64,000 bases of DNA from Tetrahymena elliotti 4EA (taxonomy: Eukaryota; Ciliophora; Oligohymenophorea; Hymenostomatida; Tetrahymenidae). Each line of letters starts with the position of its first letter. Position 1 is the stretch's first letter. A program made the position numbers and the translations under genes. The stretch spans positions 623,778 through 687,777 of the forward strand of contig JH720316.1 of assembly GCA_000231825.2 (NCBI GenBank), read 5' to 3'. The notes under the pieces were generated by a model that saw only the letters and a program-made list of their open reading frames with translations, was not told where the DNA came from and did no database searches. Of the stretch, positions 53,216 to 64,000 are shown piece after piece.

Positions 53216-55177
53216 TCAAATTTTAAGTTCTTTTTCATAAGGGAGAGGAGCAAAGTATTAGTCGATTAAACTCTAAGGAACATCCAAAGGAGATTTATAA
53301 GTCCATTAAGGAGTATCTGATCTATCAATTAAGACGGTTCTAATACCTTCAAAGAAATCGTTATCTTCAGTAAATCTAAATTTATTTTAAAAAATTAAAT
53401 ATTTCTATTGAACAAAATTTGTTTTTAAAGATTTATTTTGAAAATTTTTTTATTTTTTTATTAATCATTTTTTTGGCTGTTAAAAGTAAGTATCTATCAT
53501 TCAATCAATTTAAATCATTTAAAATTAATAATTTATTTTTAGCTTTATTTGGAATTATTAAATAACAATATATCTTATATTAATGGAGATCATTGATCTT
53601 ATTAAAATAGTATAGATAGGGTACCTTTATGTCAAGCGGAAATCAGAAACAAAATTCTCCTTCAAGTTAAGCTTTTTGCCTCTTTTGATTTGTTCATAAA
53701 TGATTCTAAGAGAAATAGCATTTTATTAATTGATCAATTTGGCAACAGATTGGCCAAATTCAGTCTTTGAAGATTAGATATTTTAATAAACAGATTAGAA
53801 GCTTTCTCCAGAGAAGAGTTGCTTGATTTCCTCTTCATTTGAGAAAACTTAAGGAACCTATTCAGCATATCTAGCAACGATGTTTTAAATATCCTTAGTA
53901 GTGCTACTTGAATTCATACTTGATTTAACTTCTTCTTCAAGAGCATCAAGCTTATCTCTTGATACATAGTAATTAGCAACACCAGTAGCTACCAATTCTT
54001 TGCCTTTAAGTCTAGCACCAGTTAATCCCAAGTATAAACCTATGTTACTACGTAATCTAGATAAGAAGTAACCACCACCAACATCAGTGAAGAAAGCAAT
54101 CTTAGCCTCTATTAATTTTTTCAAATAAAATCCATTATTCAAATCCCAAAAAGTATAAAATTCATATAAATTTTTTCAAATCAGCAAAAAAATATTTTCT
54201 CATTTAATTATTGTTATGTATCATTTAAGTCATAGGCCATTTATTTCTGTAAAAAAAAAATATTAAATTTTATATTTAATGCTTATTTTTAAAATATGTT
54301 CTAAGTTCATTCATTTTAAATGCTTTTTAGTTTATTTATTGAAGTATTTCCGAAATTTAATGGCCTTTTATTTATTTCAAATTAACATTTTAAAGTGCTG
54401 ACATATAATTCTAAACAAAAAGAAGCACCTTTTTCATTTTTTTTTATTTATTCCAAATTTTTTTGCTTTTTTCACAAATATTTTATGAGTATTTATTCAA
54501 TTGAGAATAAAAAATCACAAAAATTCTTTCATATTAATATATTTATTCTCTGCTTTTCCATTCTTTTATTTATTGACTTTTTTACATTAAATAAGACCTT
54601 TTTTTAACCAACTTTATTTTCATAAAATAATTTCTTCTTTCAATCAATCAATAAATGAATTAAATTTGTGTTTTTATTTTATGGTGTTTTAAAATGAAAT
54701 GGATTTTTTACCAGGCATGGCAAAGACAGAATTTTCAGTGGCAATTTTAATAGGAGCATGAACTGAGATACCAACACCACCTCCCATAACGATACCATCC
54801 ATAACTGCAATTTATGTGGGCTTCATGTTAGCAAGTTCATAATCAAGTGTGAATTCTTCTCTGAAGAAAGTATCGAGGACAGGGAGCTCTTCGGGTTTAC
54901 CACTTTTCTTAGCATCATAAAGAGATTTAATATCACCTCCAGCACAGAAAGCTTTTCCACCAGCACCAGAAATCCAGACAGCCTTAATACCTTCTTGAGT
55001 CCAAGGAATGATTCTGCCTTGAATTTTTCTGATCATTGCAAGATCTAATGCATTTAATGCTTTTGGCTTATTCAAAACAACCTTAACTTTGAATTTATCC
55101 TAAGTGAAGAGGACGCTATCAGTAGAACTTGAAAAGTTTGATACGATCTATCTATTTAATTAAGTAATTCTTCTCAT
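53216..55177 (-). CDS. HIBCH: 3-hydroxyisobutyryl-CoA hydrolase, mitochondrial (crotonase family)
   Basis: Three exons, 54712..55177, 53625..54108 and 53216..53375, give 369 aa, close to the usual 380 or so. The enzyme hydrolyses 3-hydroxyisobutyryl-CoA in mitochondrial valine breakdown. Diagnostic stretches are present in order: [28 protein letters not shown] (oxyanion-hole Gly), [54 protein letters not shown]-like [13 protein letters not shown], and the terminal [19 protein letters not shown]156 and D164 occupy the acid positions of the AMPE....F.DVG motif. FFREE and the ND..EG.R..LIDK-type ending separate it from plain enoyl-CoA hydratase. The N-terminus [18 protein letters not shown] is Arg/Ser-rich and acid-free, as expected for a mitochondrial presequence, which supports the start at 55177. 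Confidence 0.96.
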
Positions 55178-57153
55178 AAGTAGGCTTATTGCTATGCTAA
55201 TCAGTTTCCTAAAAGTAAAAAGACGTATATTTTTTTTGAAAAATCTTTATTTTAATTAATTATAAATAATTTCTAAACAATCTAATCAAAATTTCGTATC
55301 AAAGAAATCTTTTTAGAACATTTCCACCTACTTTTGATTGATTCATTGATAGATATCATTACACATTTTATGACAAACCAATTCACATATTTTAGAGATT
55401 CCTGACAATATTTTAAGATTTATCTTTATTTCTATTCCTTTTTCAGCATTTTCCTAGTACATTTCCCATTCAAATCTTTTCATCTACAAAAATATTTTTT
55501 AGTAATTTTTATTTAATTTGATTATTGTGTTTAATAAGCAAACTCTTAAATACTTTCTTTCTTTCTTTATTATTTTATCATTTAGATTTATTAGTTGGTT
55601 ACTGCATTAAAAAAATTAAAAATAAAATTTTCAATAAATTTGAACCAAAAAAATCACCATCTTAATTAAATCTGATTAAAAGAAAAATATATTTAAATTT
55701 TAAATTAGTTTAATTTGTTTTAAGAATTAAGAAATTTTTAAACCCTTTTTATGAACAAAAAAATATCCTTTTCAAGATGTTTAAAGAAAAATTTTAATTT
55801 ATTGAATAATTTTTTAAAGAAATGATAAAAAAATAGGGAGGTGAGTGAGAATGCTCATTAATATTTTTTTATTTAGCAGATGATTAATCAAATAAAAACT
55901 TAAAAATCTAAAAAATATTTTAATATTTAAATTAATTTATTAATAAAAATTGTTAAATTTTGATAAAAATAAATTACTTTATAAAACTAACATTTAATTT
56001 TCAAATAATTTAAAAACATATTCATATTCTTTTTTGGTTTTTTCTTGTCTATCTCGAAAATAAATTTTCTAATTTAAATGAATAATTTTTTTATTTTTAA
56101 ATCATGATTGTTTTATTAATATTTTTTTAAAAAATAAAATATTAGTAACTTTATGATATTTTGATTTAAAATAAAATTAAAGAGAAATTAATTATTTTAG
56201 ATTGAATTGAATATTTTGAATAAAAATTAGAAATTAGAATCAATCGATGAAAATAAAATTGAATTAATAAAAATTAGTCATTAGTATTTTTTGATAAATT
56301 TATTTGTAGTTTAAAGAGAAAAGAAATAAATCAACATAAGAAGTATTTTTAGATTAATTTATTTGATTTATAACTAACTATCCATTTGCTTAAATTTTAT
56401 TGAGAGGAAATTGCTTAAGATGGTTAATGAACTAAAAATCAAAAATTCATTTTCGCAATTATCGAATTAAAAATTTTGAAATAGAAAGAGCAAAACATTG
56501 AAAAGTGTTGAACATTTTTAATGAAGAAATAAATAGGTTTTAAACAAAAATATATTATATAAATATATATACATATTAATAGATTTATTGAAATGAAGTT
56601 AAATAAATATTAATTTAATTAAATTTTTTATATGAGAGAATATTATAATTGTTTAATTTATTAACGACAACAAATCATGTTGTTTATTGATTTTTTTCCT
56701 AAAAATAATTTTGTTGTGTATCTATCTATCTTAAAGATTATTTATTAGATAGCATTTTTATTTATCTATTTTAATTTGATAGAATATATTTAATTAGGAG
56801 CCCATATATCTATCTATTTTTTATTTACAAAATTAGCAACCAGGTATAATAGATAAATAAGTACTGATGCAATTTATTAATCTATTTATCTAGGAATTCT
56901 ATTATTCATTAGTTTATTGTAAGAAATCATTAGCCAATATATTAATTAGTTAAGATCATCATTATTTGTTATTCTTTTTGTAGTAATTTTATCAATTGGA
57001 TTGAAAAAGGATATTTTTAGCATTTTATGTTGATAGGATTATTAAATAGCTGAGTTTTAATTGTTTGTTTTACATGAGCTTTTTCTTTTTTTCTTTTCAT
57101 GAAAGATTATCTTTTATTCGGAAATAATGAGAAAAAGCCTATCAACAAGGTTT
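55178..57153. other. AT-rich spacer upstream of HIBCH
   Basis: About 2 kb. A 46-codon minus-strand frame at 55343-55483 is listed separately. The rest is A/T-rich with ATCTATCT-like repeats around 56720-56830 and no other coding signal. Confidence 0.5.
55343..55483 (-). CDS. Tiny Cys-rich frame or stray exon, unknown
   Basis: A 46-codon frame starts MKRFEWEMYQENAEKGIEIK and contains ISKICELVCHKMCNDIYQ before a TGA. The three cysteines are spaced C-x3-C-x3-C, reminiscent of half of a small Tim-type CX3C motif, but the second half is missing. An AG directly before the ATG and a GTAATG inside the Cys region mean it may be an internal exon of a gene I could not assemble. It could also be a 5' exon related to HIBCH or chance. 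Confidence 0.3.
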
Positions 57154-58218
57154 TCAATTAGAGTTTGTATTGTTGATGATGAATTTAGCAATTAGTTCAG
57201 GTTATTGCATTATCAAATGATGACCGGCACTTTCTACTTTAGAGAAAGTTCCTTTAAGATATTTCTATTGATATAAACGTAAGCAACCTTCACTACTCAT
57301 CCAGTCGCTTTCCCCATATAATGAATGTACCTAAACATTCATTTATTGATTTTTACTTCTGATTATTTCTTCAAGGGAAAGCTTGGCTTAGGCACTAGGA
57401 AAGCCAACAAGGGAATGAATTTGCTTGTCAGTAGATTCTGGTAAAGAGAAGAAGTTAAGTAAGTATTACATCCAAGGATGAGCTTCTTCTTTTTATTTAA
57501 CATTAAACTTTTATTAAACTGTTTGACCAAGAACAAAACTCTTTGGGATAAACCATTGCTCAAAGAATTTTTTAGGAGTCATTTTCTTTTGACCTTAATA
57601 ACGACTGAATAGTAAGTCTAATTTTTCTAAGAAGGGTTTTGTCTTTAAGTGATTTTTAAAATTAGCTTCATTTGAGAGGTCATTTTCAGGAGTAACTTCT
57701 GTGCTTCCCATAGGTGAGAAGAGGAAAAGTTGTTTGCATACAACTTCAGGGTGTTATAAAGCATAATTAGTGGCCATATAACCTCCAAAAGAGTGTCCTG
57801 CAAGAATAAATTTTTCCAAGCCAAGTGTTATTCTCCATTATTCGACTGACTCAACAAAAAAGTCAATAACATTCTAAGGACAAGAATTATCAATTTCAAA
57901 GTTTTATCTGTCAGAAAGTCCCATACCAATAAAATCTAAAGCATACACTTTAAATCTCTATGAAAGAGGTTGTAACATTTAATAATAAGAAAGACTGCTA
58001 CCAGAATAGCCATGTAAAAGTACAATAATTTCTTCGTTATCTTCACCACACATGTAGGTATGAATGAAACTAGGTTTACCTCTCAGGTCAATTTCTACAT
58101 CAAAAACATGGATTTCATTTTCTCCAAATTTAGTTTGTAACACCTTTTATTCATTTAAAAGTGCTTGTTTATATTCAGACAGATCACGCACATCTGTATT
58201 AGGTTGAAAGTTAGTCAT
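57154..58218 (-). CDS. Alpha/beta hydrolase of the ABHD4/ABHD5 type (copy 1)
   Basis: A single exon of 354 aa. The fold's landmarks are in order: IIVLLHGYSGSS (oxyanion HG, residues 64-75), YALDFIGMGLSDR (92-104), the nucleophile elbow LAGHSFGGYMA with Ser143, YGESDWM with Asp305, and SAGHHLIMQQP with His333. The catalytic triad is therefore complete. FIGMGLSDR and the GHH-L-IMQQP ending resemble ABHD4/ABHD5 lipid hydrolases; ABHD5 itself lacks the Ser, so an active ABHD4-like acyl-lipid hydrolase is the closer match. The substrate is inference. There is no signal peptide or membrane helix. A paralogue lies 2.7 kb upstream on the same strand. Confidence 0.92.
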
Positions 58219-60944
58219 TGATTTATTTATTTATTTCTTTTTTATTTCTTTGATTATTTGTTTGATGTTTGTTTATTTATTAATTTATCTGTTATGATTA
58301 AATTGAATGAATTTAAATTATTGTGTTGTGTTAGATTTTTGCTTGTTTTTAATAAATTATAAATTTTTTTGTTTATATTAAATATATAATATAAATACAA
58401 GGATATCTTCATCACTTTATTAAGCGAAGAAAGTCTAGGAAATTAATTAATATGAATGAAGCTATTCTATTAAATATATTGGCTATTATTCTTTCTTTTA
58501 CTTTTCTATTAAGTTTAATTTTGCGCATAAATTAAATAATCTGTCTATTTTTGCCTTCTAGTTAAATTCCTATTTTATTCTAAGAATTTATACATATTCT
58601 CTTGATTATTTTACAATTTATCATTACTCTAAAACAAAATAAATTTCATGTCAAATAGCTTCTAATTTACATGTAAATTAAATATTGAATGACTAATAAA
58701 ATTTATTAGTCTATTTACTTTTTTTAACATGGAATTAAATATTTTGCTTTCAATTAAATGCAAAATAAATTTTTTTAAAATATTCTTTTACAGATGTCAT
58801 ATGAACAAGCAATATATATTTTATTAAGTAAATTTTTTTAACTTCTTTTTGATGTGATTGAAAATTTTGAATGAAAATTAGAAAAGCATTTGGAATAGAT
58901 TGAAAAATTGTCTCTAAAAATAGTTAATAAATTTGATAGTAAAAAAGAATACAAATCTAATTAATTTAAAATAAGCAACTAAATCTTTCACTTCTAATAA
59001 AATCTAAAATAACTCACTTTTAAAAATATTTAAATTAGTCAACGAAAGACTCTATTAGGTTAAATTATGAATAAAATTCTCCAATTTTATTCGTTAATGA
59101 TTCGCCTTTAAAAAATTTCAATTATTTCAAAAAATCTAAATGCAATATATACCAAATGTTTGGAAACTATTAATTTGATGAGTAAATTATAAAATAGCAC
59201 AAATTAGTATGTAAATATATCAAAGAAAGTTAAGAGAAGAATGTTTGAATGGATAGAACTAGATAAATAAAAGTTCGATTTTAATTTTTTTAAATAATGA
59301 AAAAAAGTTTAAAAATTACTAAAATAGTAATATTATTTAATTCATTTATTTGTATAAATTGTTTAATATAACAAAAAGTAAGCAATTAATATTTTATTTT
59401 AAAATGTTTTTCAAATTTAAAAGATATTAATAGAATACTCTATATTTTAAAAAAATATTAGCATATAATTTCATCACAATGATATAAAATTTATCTTTAT
59501 AATCAATTTGTGAAATAGATAAATTAAATTTACTTCTTTCTGTAAAACTTTGTAAAGCTAATTAAAATTGACAACGAATCGATTTCTTTTATTATAAAGT
59601 AATCTTAATTTTTTTATTTGTTATCTCTAATTAAATCTATTTATTTCTTTAAATTATCTCTGTAATCTATCCTTTTATATGTTTTTATTACTTTTTTTGT
59701 TTTAGTAAAGTCATTTTAATGTTTAAATCAGACTATAATAGACAATTAGTTTTCAACCAGAATAATATAGCAAATAATTATAAAACACTCATATAAATAT
59801 TTAATTTTAGTCATAATTTGCTTTTATCTTCACAAATTTAGTGAACAATTTTTTTATTAAATATTTTATTTCTAAACCATAAGAATTAATTATAAGAATT
59901 AATTAGTAGGATAAACACTTATTAAAAAGGCTTACAAAAGAATCCAATAAATTTATTTTTTACAATTTTAAAAATTTGAATTTATTTTAATATTTATAAG
60001 AAAATAAGAGAGAATATTCAAAATCTTCTATTTACTCCAATGTAATTTGGTTTATTAGTTTAAATATTAACAATCAGAAGTAAAGAAATGGTGTAATCAA
60101 TAGAAATTTTATTTGAAATAAATTACATCTTAAACTTATTGAGCAATTTTACTTATAATTTCAAAAAAATGAATGATAATCACTCAAGGATTTAAGAATA
60201 CAAATTTTCAGGTTAATTAAAGATTTTTTGTTAAATCTTAAATAAAATGAAAAAAATTGATAATTTTAAAAGTTTAAATTATTTTAACATTTTATTAAAA
60301 AAACTATTTTATGTTTTTTTGTAATTATTTTTTATCAAATATAAAAGCCTTTTTGTTTTATTTTATTATTTTTGAATTATCTATCTAACTAAGTATATAA
60401 CAAATCTTTTTTAAAATAGGAATAAATAAACAAAATCGTAAAATTTCATGATTATTTTCATATAAAACTAATAAAAATCTAATTTATTAATTATCTGTAA
60501 CTTTTTTTCAAATTAAAATTTTATTTTTCCCAAAAGAAGTAATATTCTTTTTTATTTTAAATTAAAAATATTTTTTAGTTAAAATATAAAGATAACTTTA
60601 AAGCAATATCATGATTTATTTATTTTGAATAATTTGATATAAAAGATGAAATAACACATAAATAATAATATGAAATAATTTTATTTATATAATAAAGAAA
60701 ATAAATTATTAATATGAATAAATTTTGAGTATTTTAGTAAGTAAATCATTAGAAACAATTTTTATGAATTATTTTATATTTATTGTTAATAAAGCCACTA
60801 TTGGACTCTATTTCTATTTTTTATTTATTTATTATGTTTGCCATTATTTTGAAAATGGTGAGAAAATTATATTTTCTGGTTTTTTTGTTTATATTTGAAT
60901 AAATTAGACTTTCATTCATTTTAGTTTATTGAAAGTTTTATTCA
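58219..60944. other. AT-rich spacer between the hydrolase paralogues
   Basis: About 2.7 kb of A/T-rich DNA with no gene, RNA or obvious repeat. It contains the promoter of copy 1 and the 3' flank of copy 2. Confidence 0.55.
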
Positions 60945-62057
60945 TCATATTATATTTGAGTAAATACTTGATAATTGTTATCCTTACTTTACTTAGAAAT
61001 TGAGTTAAGAATGTTCTAAAATACAAGAAGCAATATCTGAAGGTTAATCAAAAGGTAATTAATGTCCAGCATTTTCTATTTCTTTTATCTTACCTTATAA
61101 ATATTTATCATTTATTAATCTTTGACAACCATCTTTATTCATCCAGTCATCATCGCCAAACATAATAATAAATTCTGTATCTATTTTATTAGGATTTTCT
61201 ATTATAATTTATTCAATGGACAATCTAGCTTAAGCCCCTGGCATGCTAATCAAATCATGGATGTGGTGTTCAGTAGATTATGGTAACTTAAAAACACTTT
61301 TTAAGAAACTCTTCCATAATTCTGCTTCAGTTTTATCTTCGATTTTCAATCTTGTTTTAACTGCTCTTTTTATAAGGAAGTTTGCTGGAATGAACCACTT
61401 TTTGAGTAATTTTCCAGGAGTTAATTTTTGATTTTCTGCTTAGCATCTTATAAACTTGAAAGCCCATTTCTTCAATAAGGGTTACTTATTAACAAATTCT
61501 TAAAATTTTTCTTCATTTTATAAGTCATTTTCAGGAGTTACTTTTGATCCTGCCATAGGGGAAAGCAAATATGTTTAAATTACATTATTAGGATATTTAG
61601 CAGTATAATTAGCAGCCATATATCCACCAAAAGAATGGCCAGCTAATCTAAATTTTTGAATGCCTAATACCTTTCTCCACTATTCGATTGAGTTCACAAA
61701 AAAGCTATTAACCTACTTAGCATTTTCAACGATATCGAAGTTTTATCTATCTGACAATCCCATTCCTATTAAGTCAAGAGCAAAGACTCTAAATTTAGTA
61801 GCTAATTGTTTATACATTTTATAGAATGTTAATGCGCTTCCTCCAAATCCATGAAGTAGGACTAGAGTGTCTTAATTGTTTTCTCCGATAACATAGGTAT
61901 GAATAAATGTGGGTATACCATTCAAAATAACCTCGACATCAAATATTCTCAACTCATTTTCTAATTCATAATGTTAAGAAAGGATTTTTTTTTCTAATTC
62001 TAGAGCTTTCTTGTAATGCTTTAGCTCTTTAATTTTATACTCTTGCTCTTTTTCCAT
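60945..62057 (-). CDS. Alpha/beta hydrolase of the ABHD4/ABHD5 type (copy 2)
   Basis: A single exon of 370 aa, colinear with copy 1 over almost its full length. Shared blocks include FIHTY, LVLLHGFGGSAL, ALDLIGMGLSDRQNF, LAGHSFGGYMAANY, MAGSKVTPENDLQNE, KKWFIPANFL, MPGAQARLSIEQII and FGDDDWMNKDGCQRL. The triad is Ser142, Asp304 and His332. The second His of the GHH motif in copy 1 is Gln here, and the QQPE that follows is DQPS. The N-terminus MEKEQEYKIKELKHYKKALE is a charged helix unlike copy 1, and the C-terminus is about 15 residues longer. Likely role is as for copy 1, a soluble acyl-lipid or ester hydrolase. The pair is a tandem duplication that has diverged substantially. Confidence 0.92.
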
Positions 62058-64000
62058 TTCTTAGCTATTTAATTTTGTGTTTATTTGTTTGATTTATTCT
62101 GTTAATTTTGTAAATTTTATATTTTTAATTATTTATGGCCAGTTTTGTTTGTTTGTTTCTTTTTGTCACTTAAAAAAATGAATAGTTCTTATAATAACTT
62201 CTTTCATTTTTCTATTCAATTACATTTGAGCTAAAATCCAGAATTCTTCTATTATATCAAATTGTAAATTAGAAATATTGAGGACCTTAAGAAATGTTTC
62301 TAGAATTCCATTTTTTTGACTTTTTCTACCATATTTCATTCTCTTTAATTAAAATTCAAAAAATTTAAAATTAATAATTTTTCTATTCTATTTACTTATT
62401 CAAGTGTGCTTGATGAATTTTAGATTACTATTATAGTTGAGTATGCAAAATCAGATTTACCATTGAAATTTGTATTTTCGTTTTTAAGAATTAGCTGTTA
62501 TAATCTTATAAATAATTATTTTTACTAAAATTATACTTACAAATCACTCATTTTGTATTTTTTTTCTTAAACATTAGTTTTGTTAAAATAAGAAATGAGA
62601 ATTTAAAAAAAAATGTCTTTTATATTAAAATTATTTTCTTTCATTTCATATTTAAATCATTTTTAGATACAATTTTTTATTTAATCAATACATTAAACTA
62701 TTGAAATGTTTTTTTATAAATAGGCATACCTTAACACTGTATTTCCTTTTTATTATAATTACGTTTTATAGCTGAAAATATTTACTTAGTATTTATCTTA
62801 CTTATTTTTTAAATCATTTATTAAAAAATTTTTTTTTATTATTTTTCTATAATTTGTATTATCGTTTAGCAAAAATAAAATATTTATTTTTTTTATTGAT
62901 TTAATTGTCACTTTAATCAATTTATTTAACAAAAGAATTAATACATTTTTTTTGAATTATAGATTTCATTGCAAAAACAAAGAAGAAAATATATTTTGAA
63001 ATCAAGTAGATATAGAAATGAAGAAATAAGTAAAAGGATAACTTTAATTTTAACAAATTTGAAAATACATTAAAAAAATGTACTATTTATAAATATCAAT
63101 CATAAAAACGATATTAATAAACAAAAGAATAAGACGTTAATTTATTTGTAAAAAAGTTATTTGATTTTTTATTTAAATCTACTTTAAATGAAAAGTTCGA
63201 AAAATTTCAAAATAACAAAATAATAATAATAATAATAGTAAGAAAACAAAGAATTTAAAAATAGTAGAAATAACTAACATATTTTCAAATGAGATAATAG
63301 AATGCTGCCACTTTAGTTTTAATATTTTTAATAATACAGTAAATCAATACTAAAGATAGTGGTATGAGTGAGTGCCTTTAGATATGTTCTACTCCATATA
63401 AAAAATGCTCATAAAATAAAACCAAATTTGAAAAAAACATTTTGTGTTTACCATTTCTTGATAATTGTTTATACAATTGCTAGAAATACAATTCAGAAGA
63501 ATATTAAAAAATTATTCAAAACTGCAATCAGGCTTGTAGAAATGAATTGATGTTATGCTATTCCGCTTGTAAGAGTTAATCTTGCGACAATCTTTGCTTT
63601 GATAGTTATTAATCCTGTCAATATACATAATGCTTTTGATAAAAATATCAACTAATATTTTAGTCTAATTTATTTATTTGCATTTTAAATATTTTTTTGT
63701 ATTGTATTATTAAATAAATAACCTAATTTGAATATAATCAGTTCTACCTATTTACTTGAACTGAAAGACATTTAAATCAACAACAAATCAAAATAAAATG
63801 TGTTTAAATATTATTCAAATTAAATATATAGTAATTTATTTACATTCTTATGCTTTAAATAAGTTGAATATATGTTATAAATTTTGAATATCGCTCATTG
63901 TTTTATTAGATTTAGCTAAATAAATAAATAAAATCTAAGACATAAAATTCTAAATTGAGAAAAAATTTTCTAAGTAAAATAGGGATATTGTAAAGCAATT
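62058..64000. other. AT-rich right-hand flank
   Basis: No secure gene. A (TAA)5 run lies at 63221-63237. The patch 63350-63640 has more G/C than its surroundings and open frames on both strands, including one of about 95 codons on the minus strand beginning near 63635, but neither matches a family I know. Confidence 0.5.
63221..63237. repeat. (TAA)5 microsatellite
   Basis: Five TAA units plus a partial sixth in spacer near the right end. Confidence 0.85.

Noticed and set aside
54395..54607. Phe-rich plus-strand frame
   Set aside because: It lies in the HIBCH intron on the opposite strand and is a translation of T-rich DNA.

Overview
This window looks like macronuclear DNA of a ciliate, most likely Tetrahymena or a close relative. 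It is extremely AT-rich. TAA and TAG occur inside conserved protein domains where glutamine fits, and TGA is the only codon that ends the genes. Short AT-rich GT..AG introns are common. Standard-code gene finding shatters nearly every gene here, so all models below were read by eye with TAA/TAG = Gln. Splice sites were chosen so that reading phase and family conservation agree across each junction. No tRNA, rRNA, CRISPR array or intact mobile element was recognised.

Left part (1-20 kb). A WDR5-like WD40 gene runs off the left edge on the minus strand. It lies head to head with a small chorismate-lyase-like gene (1878-3520, +). Then come about 7 kb of AT-rich non-coding DNA, a single-exon gene for a 351-aa protein of unknown function (10631-11686, +), about 6.4 kb of non-coding DNA with tandem duplications, and a single-exon gene for a 377-aa four-helix membrane protein (18050-19183, +).

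Centre (20-42 kb). The largest gene is an axonemal inner-arm dynein heavy chain of the DNAH3/7/12 type on the minus strand. It spans about 15 kb in 25 proposed exons and encodes about 4,142 aa. It is divergent from the small-RNA 2'-O-methyltransferase HEN1 (37387-39373, +). HEN1 is followed on the same strand by a five-exon gene for a 170-aa protein with a mitochondrial-like N-terminus.

Right part (42-64 kb). All recognised genes are on the minus strand: a 117-aa EF-hand protein with a possible N-myristoylation start, a mitochondrial 3-hydroxyisobutyryl-CoA hydrolase (HIBCH, valine breakdown), and two tandem paralogous alpha/beta hydrolases of the ABHD4/5 type. Between genes the DNA is mostly AT-rich spacer with microsatellites, small direct and inverted repeats and one isolated C-rich tract.

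Functionally the genes are unrelated neighbours, as expected in a ciliate chromosome. They cover ciliary motility, small-RNA stabilisation, mitochondrial metabolism, lipid or ester hydrolysis and chromatin or scaffold WD40 work. The most unusual items are the chorismate-lyase-like protein in a non-photosynthetic protist and the HEN1 with an altered SAM-binding glycine motif.
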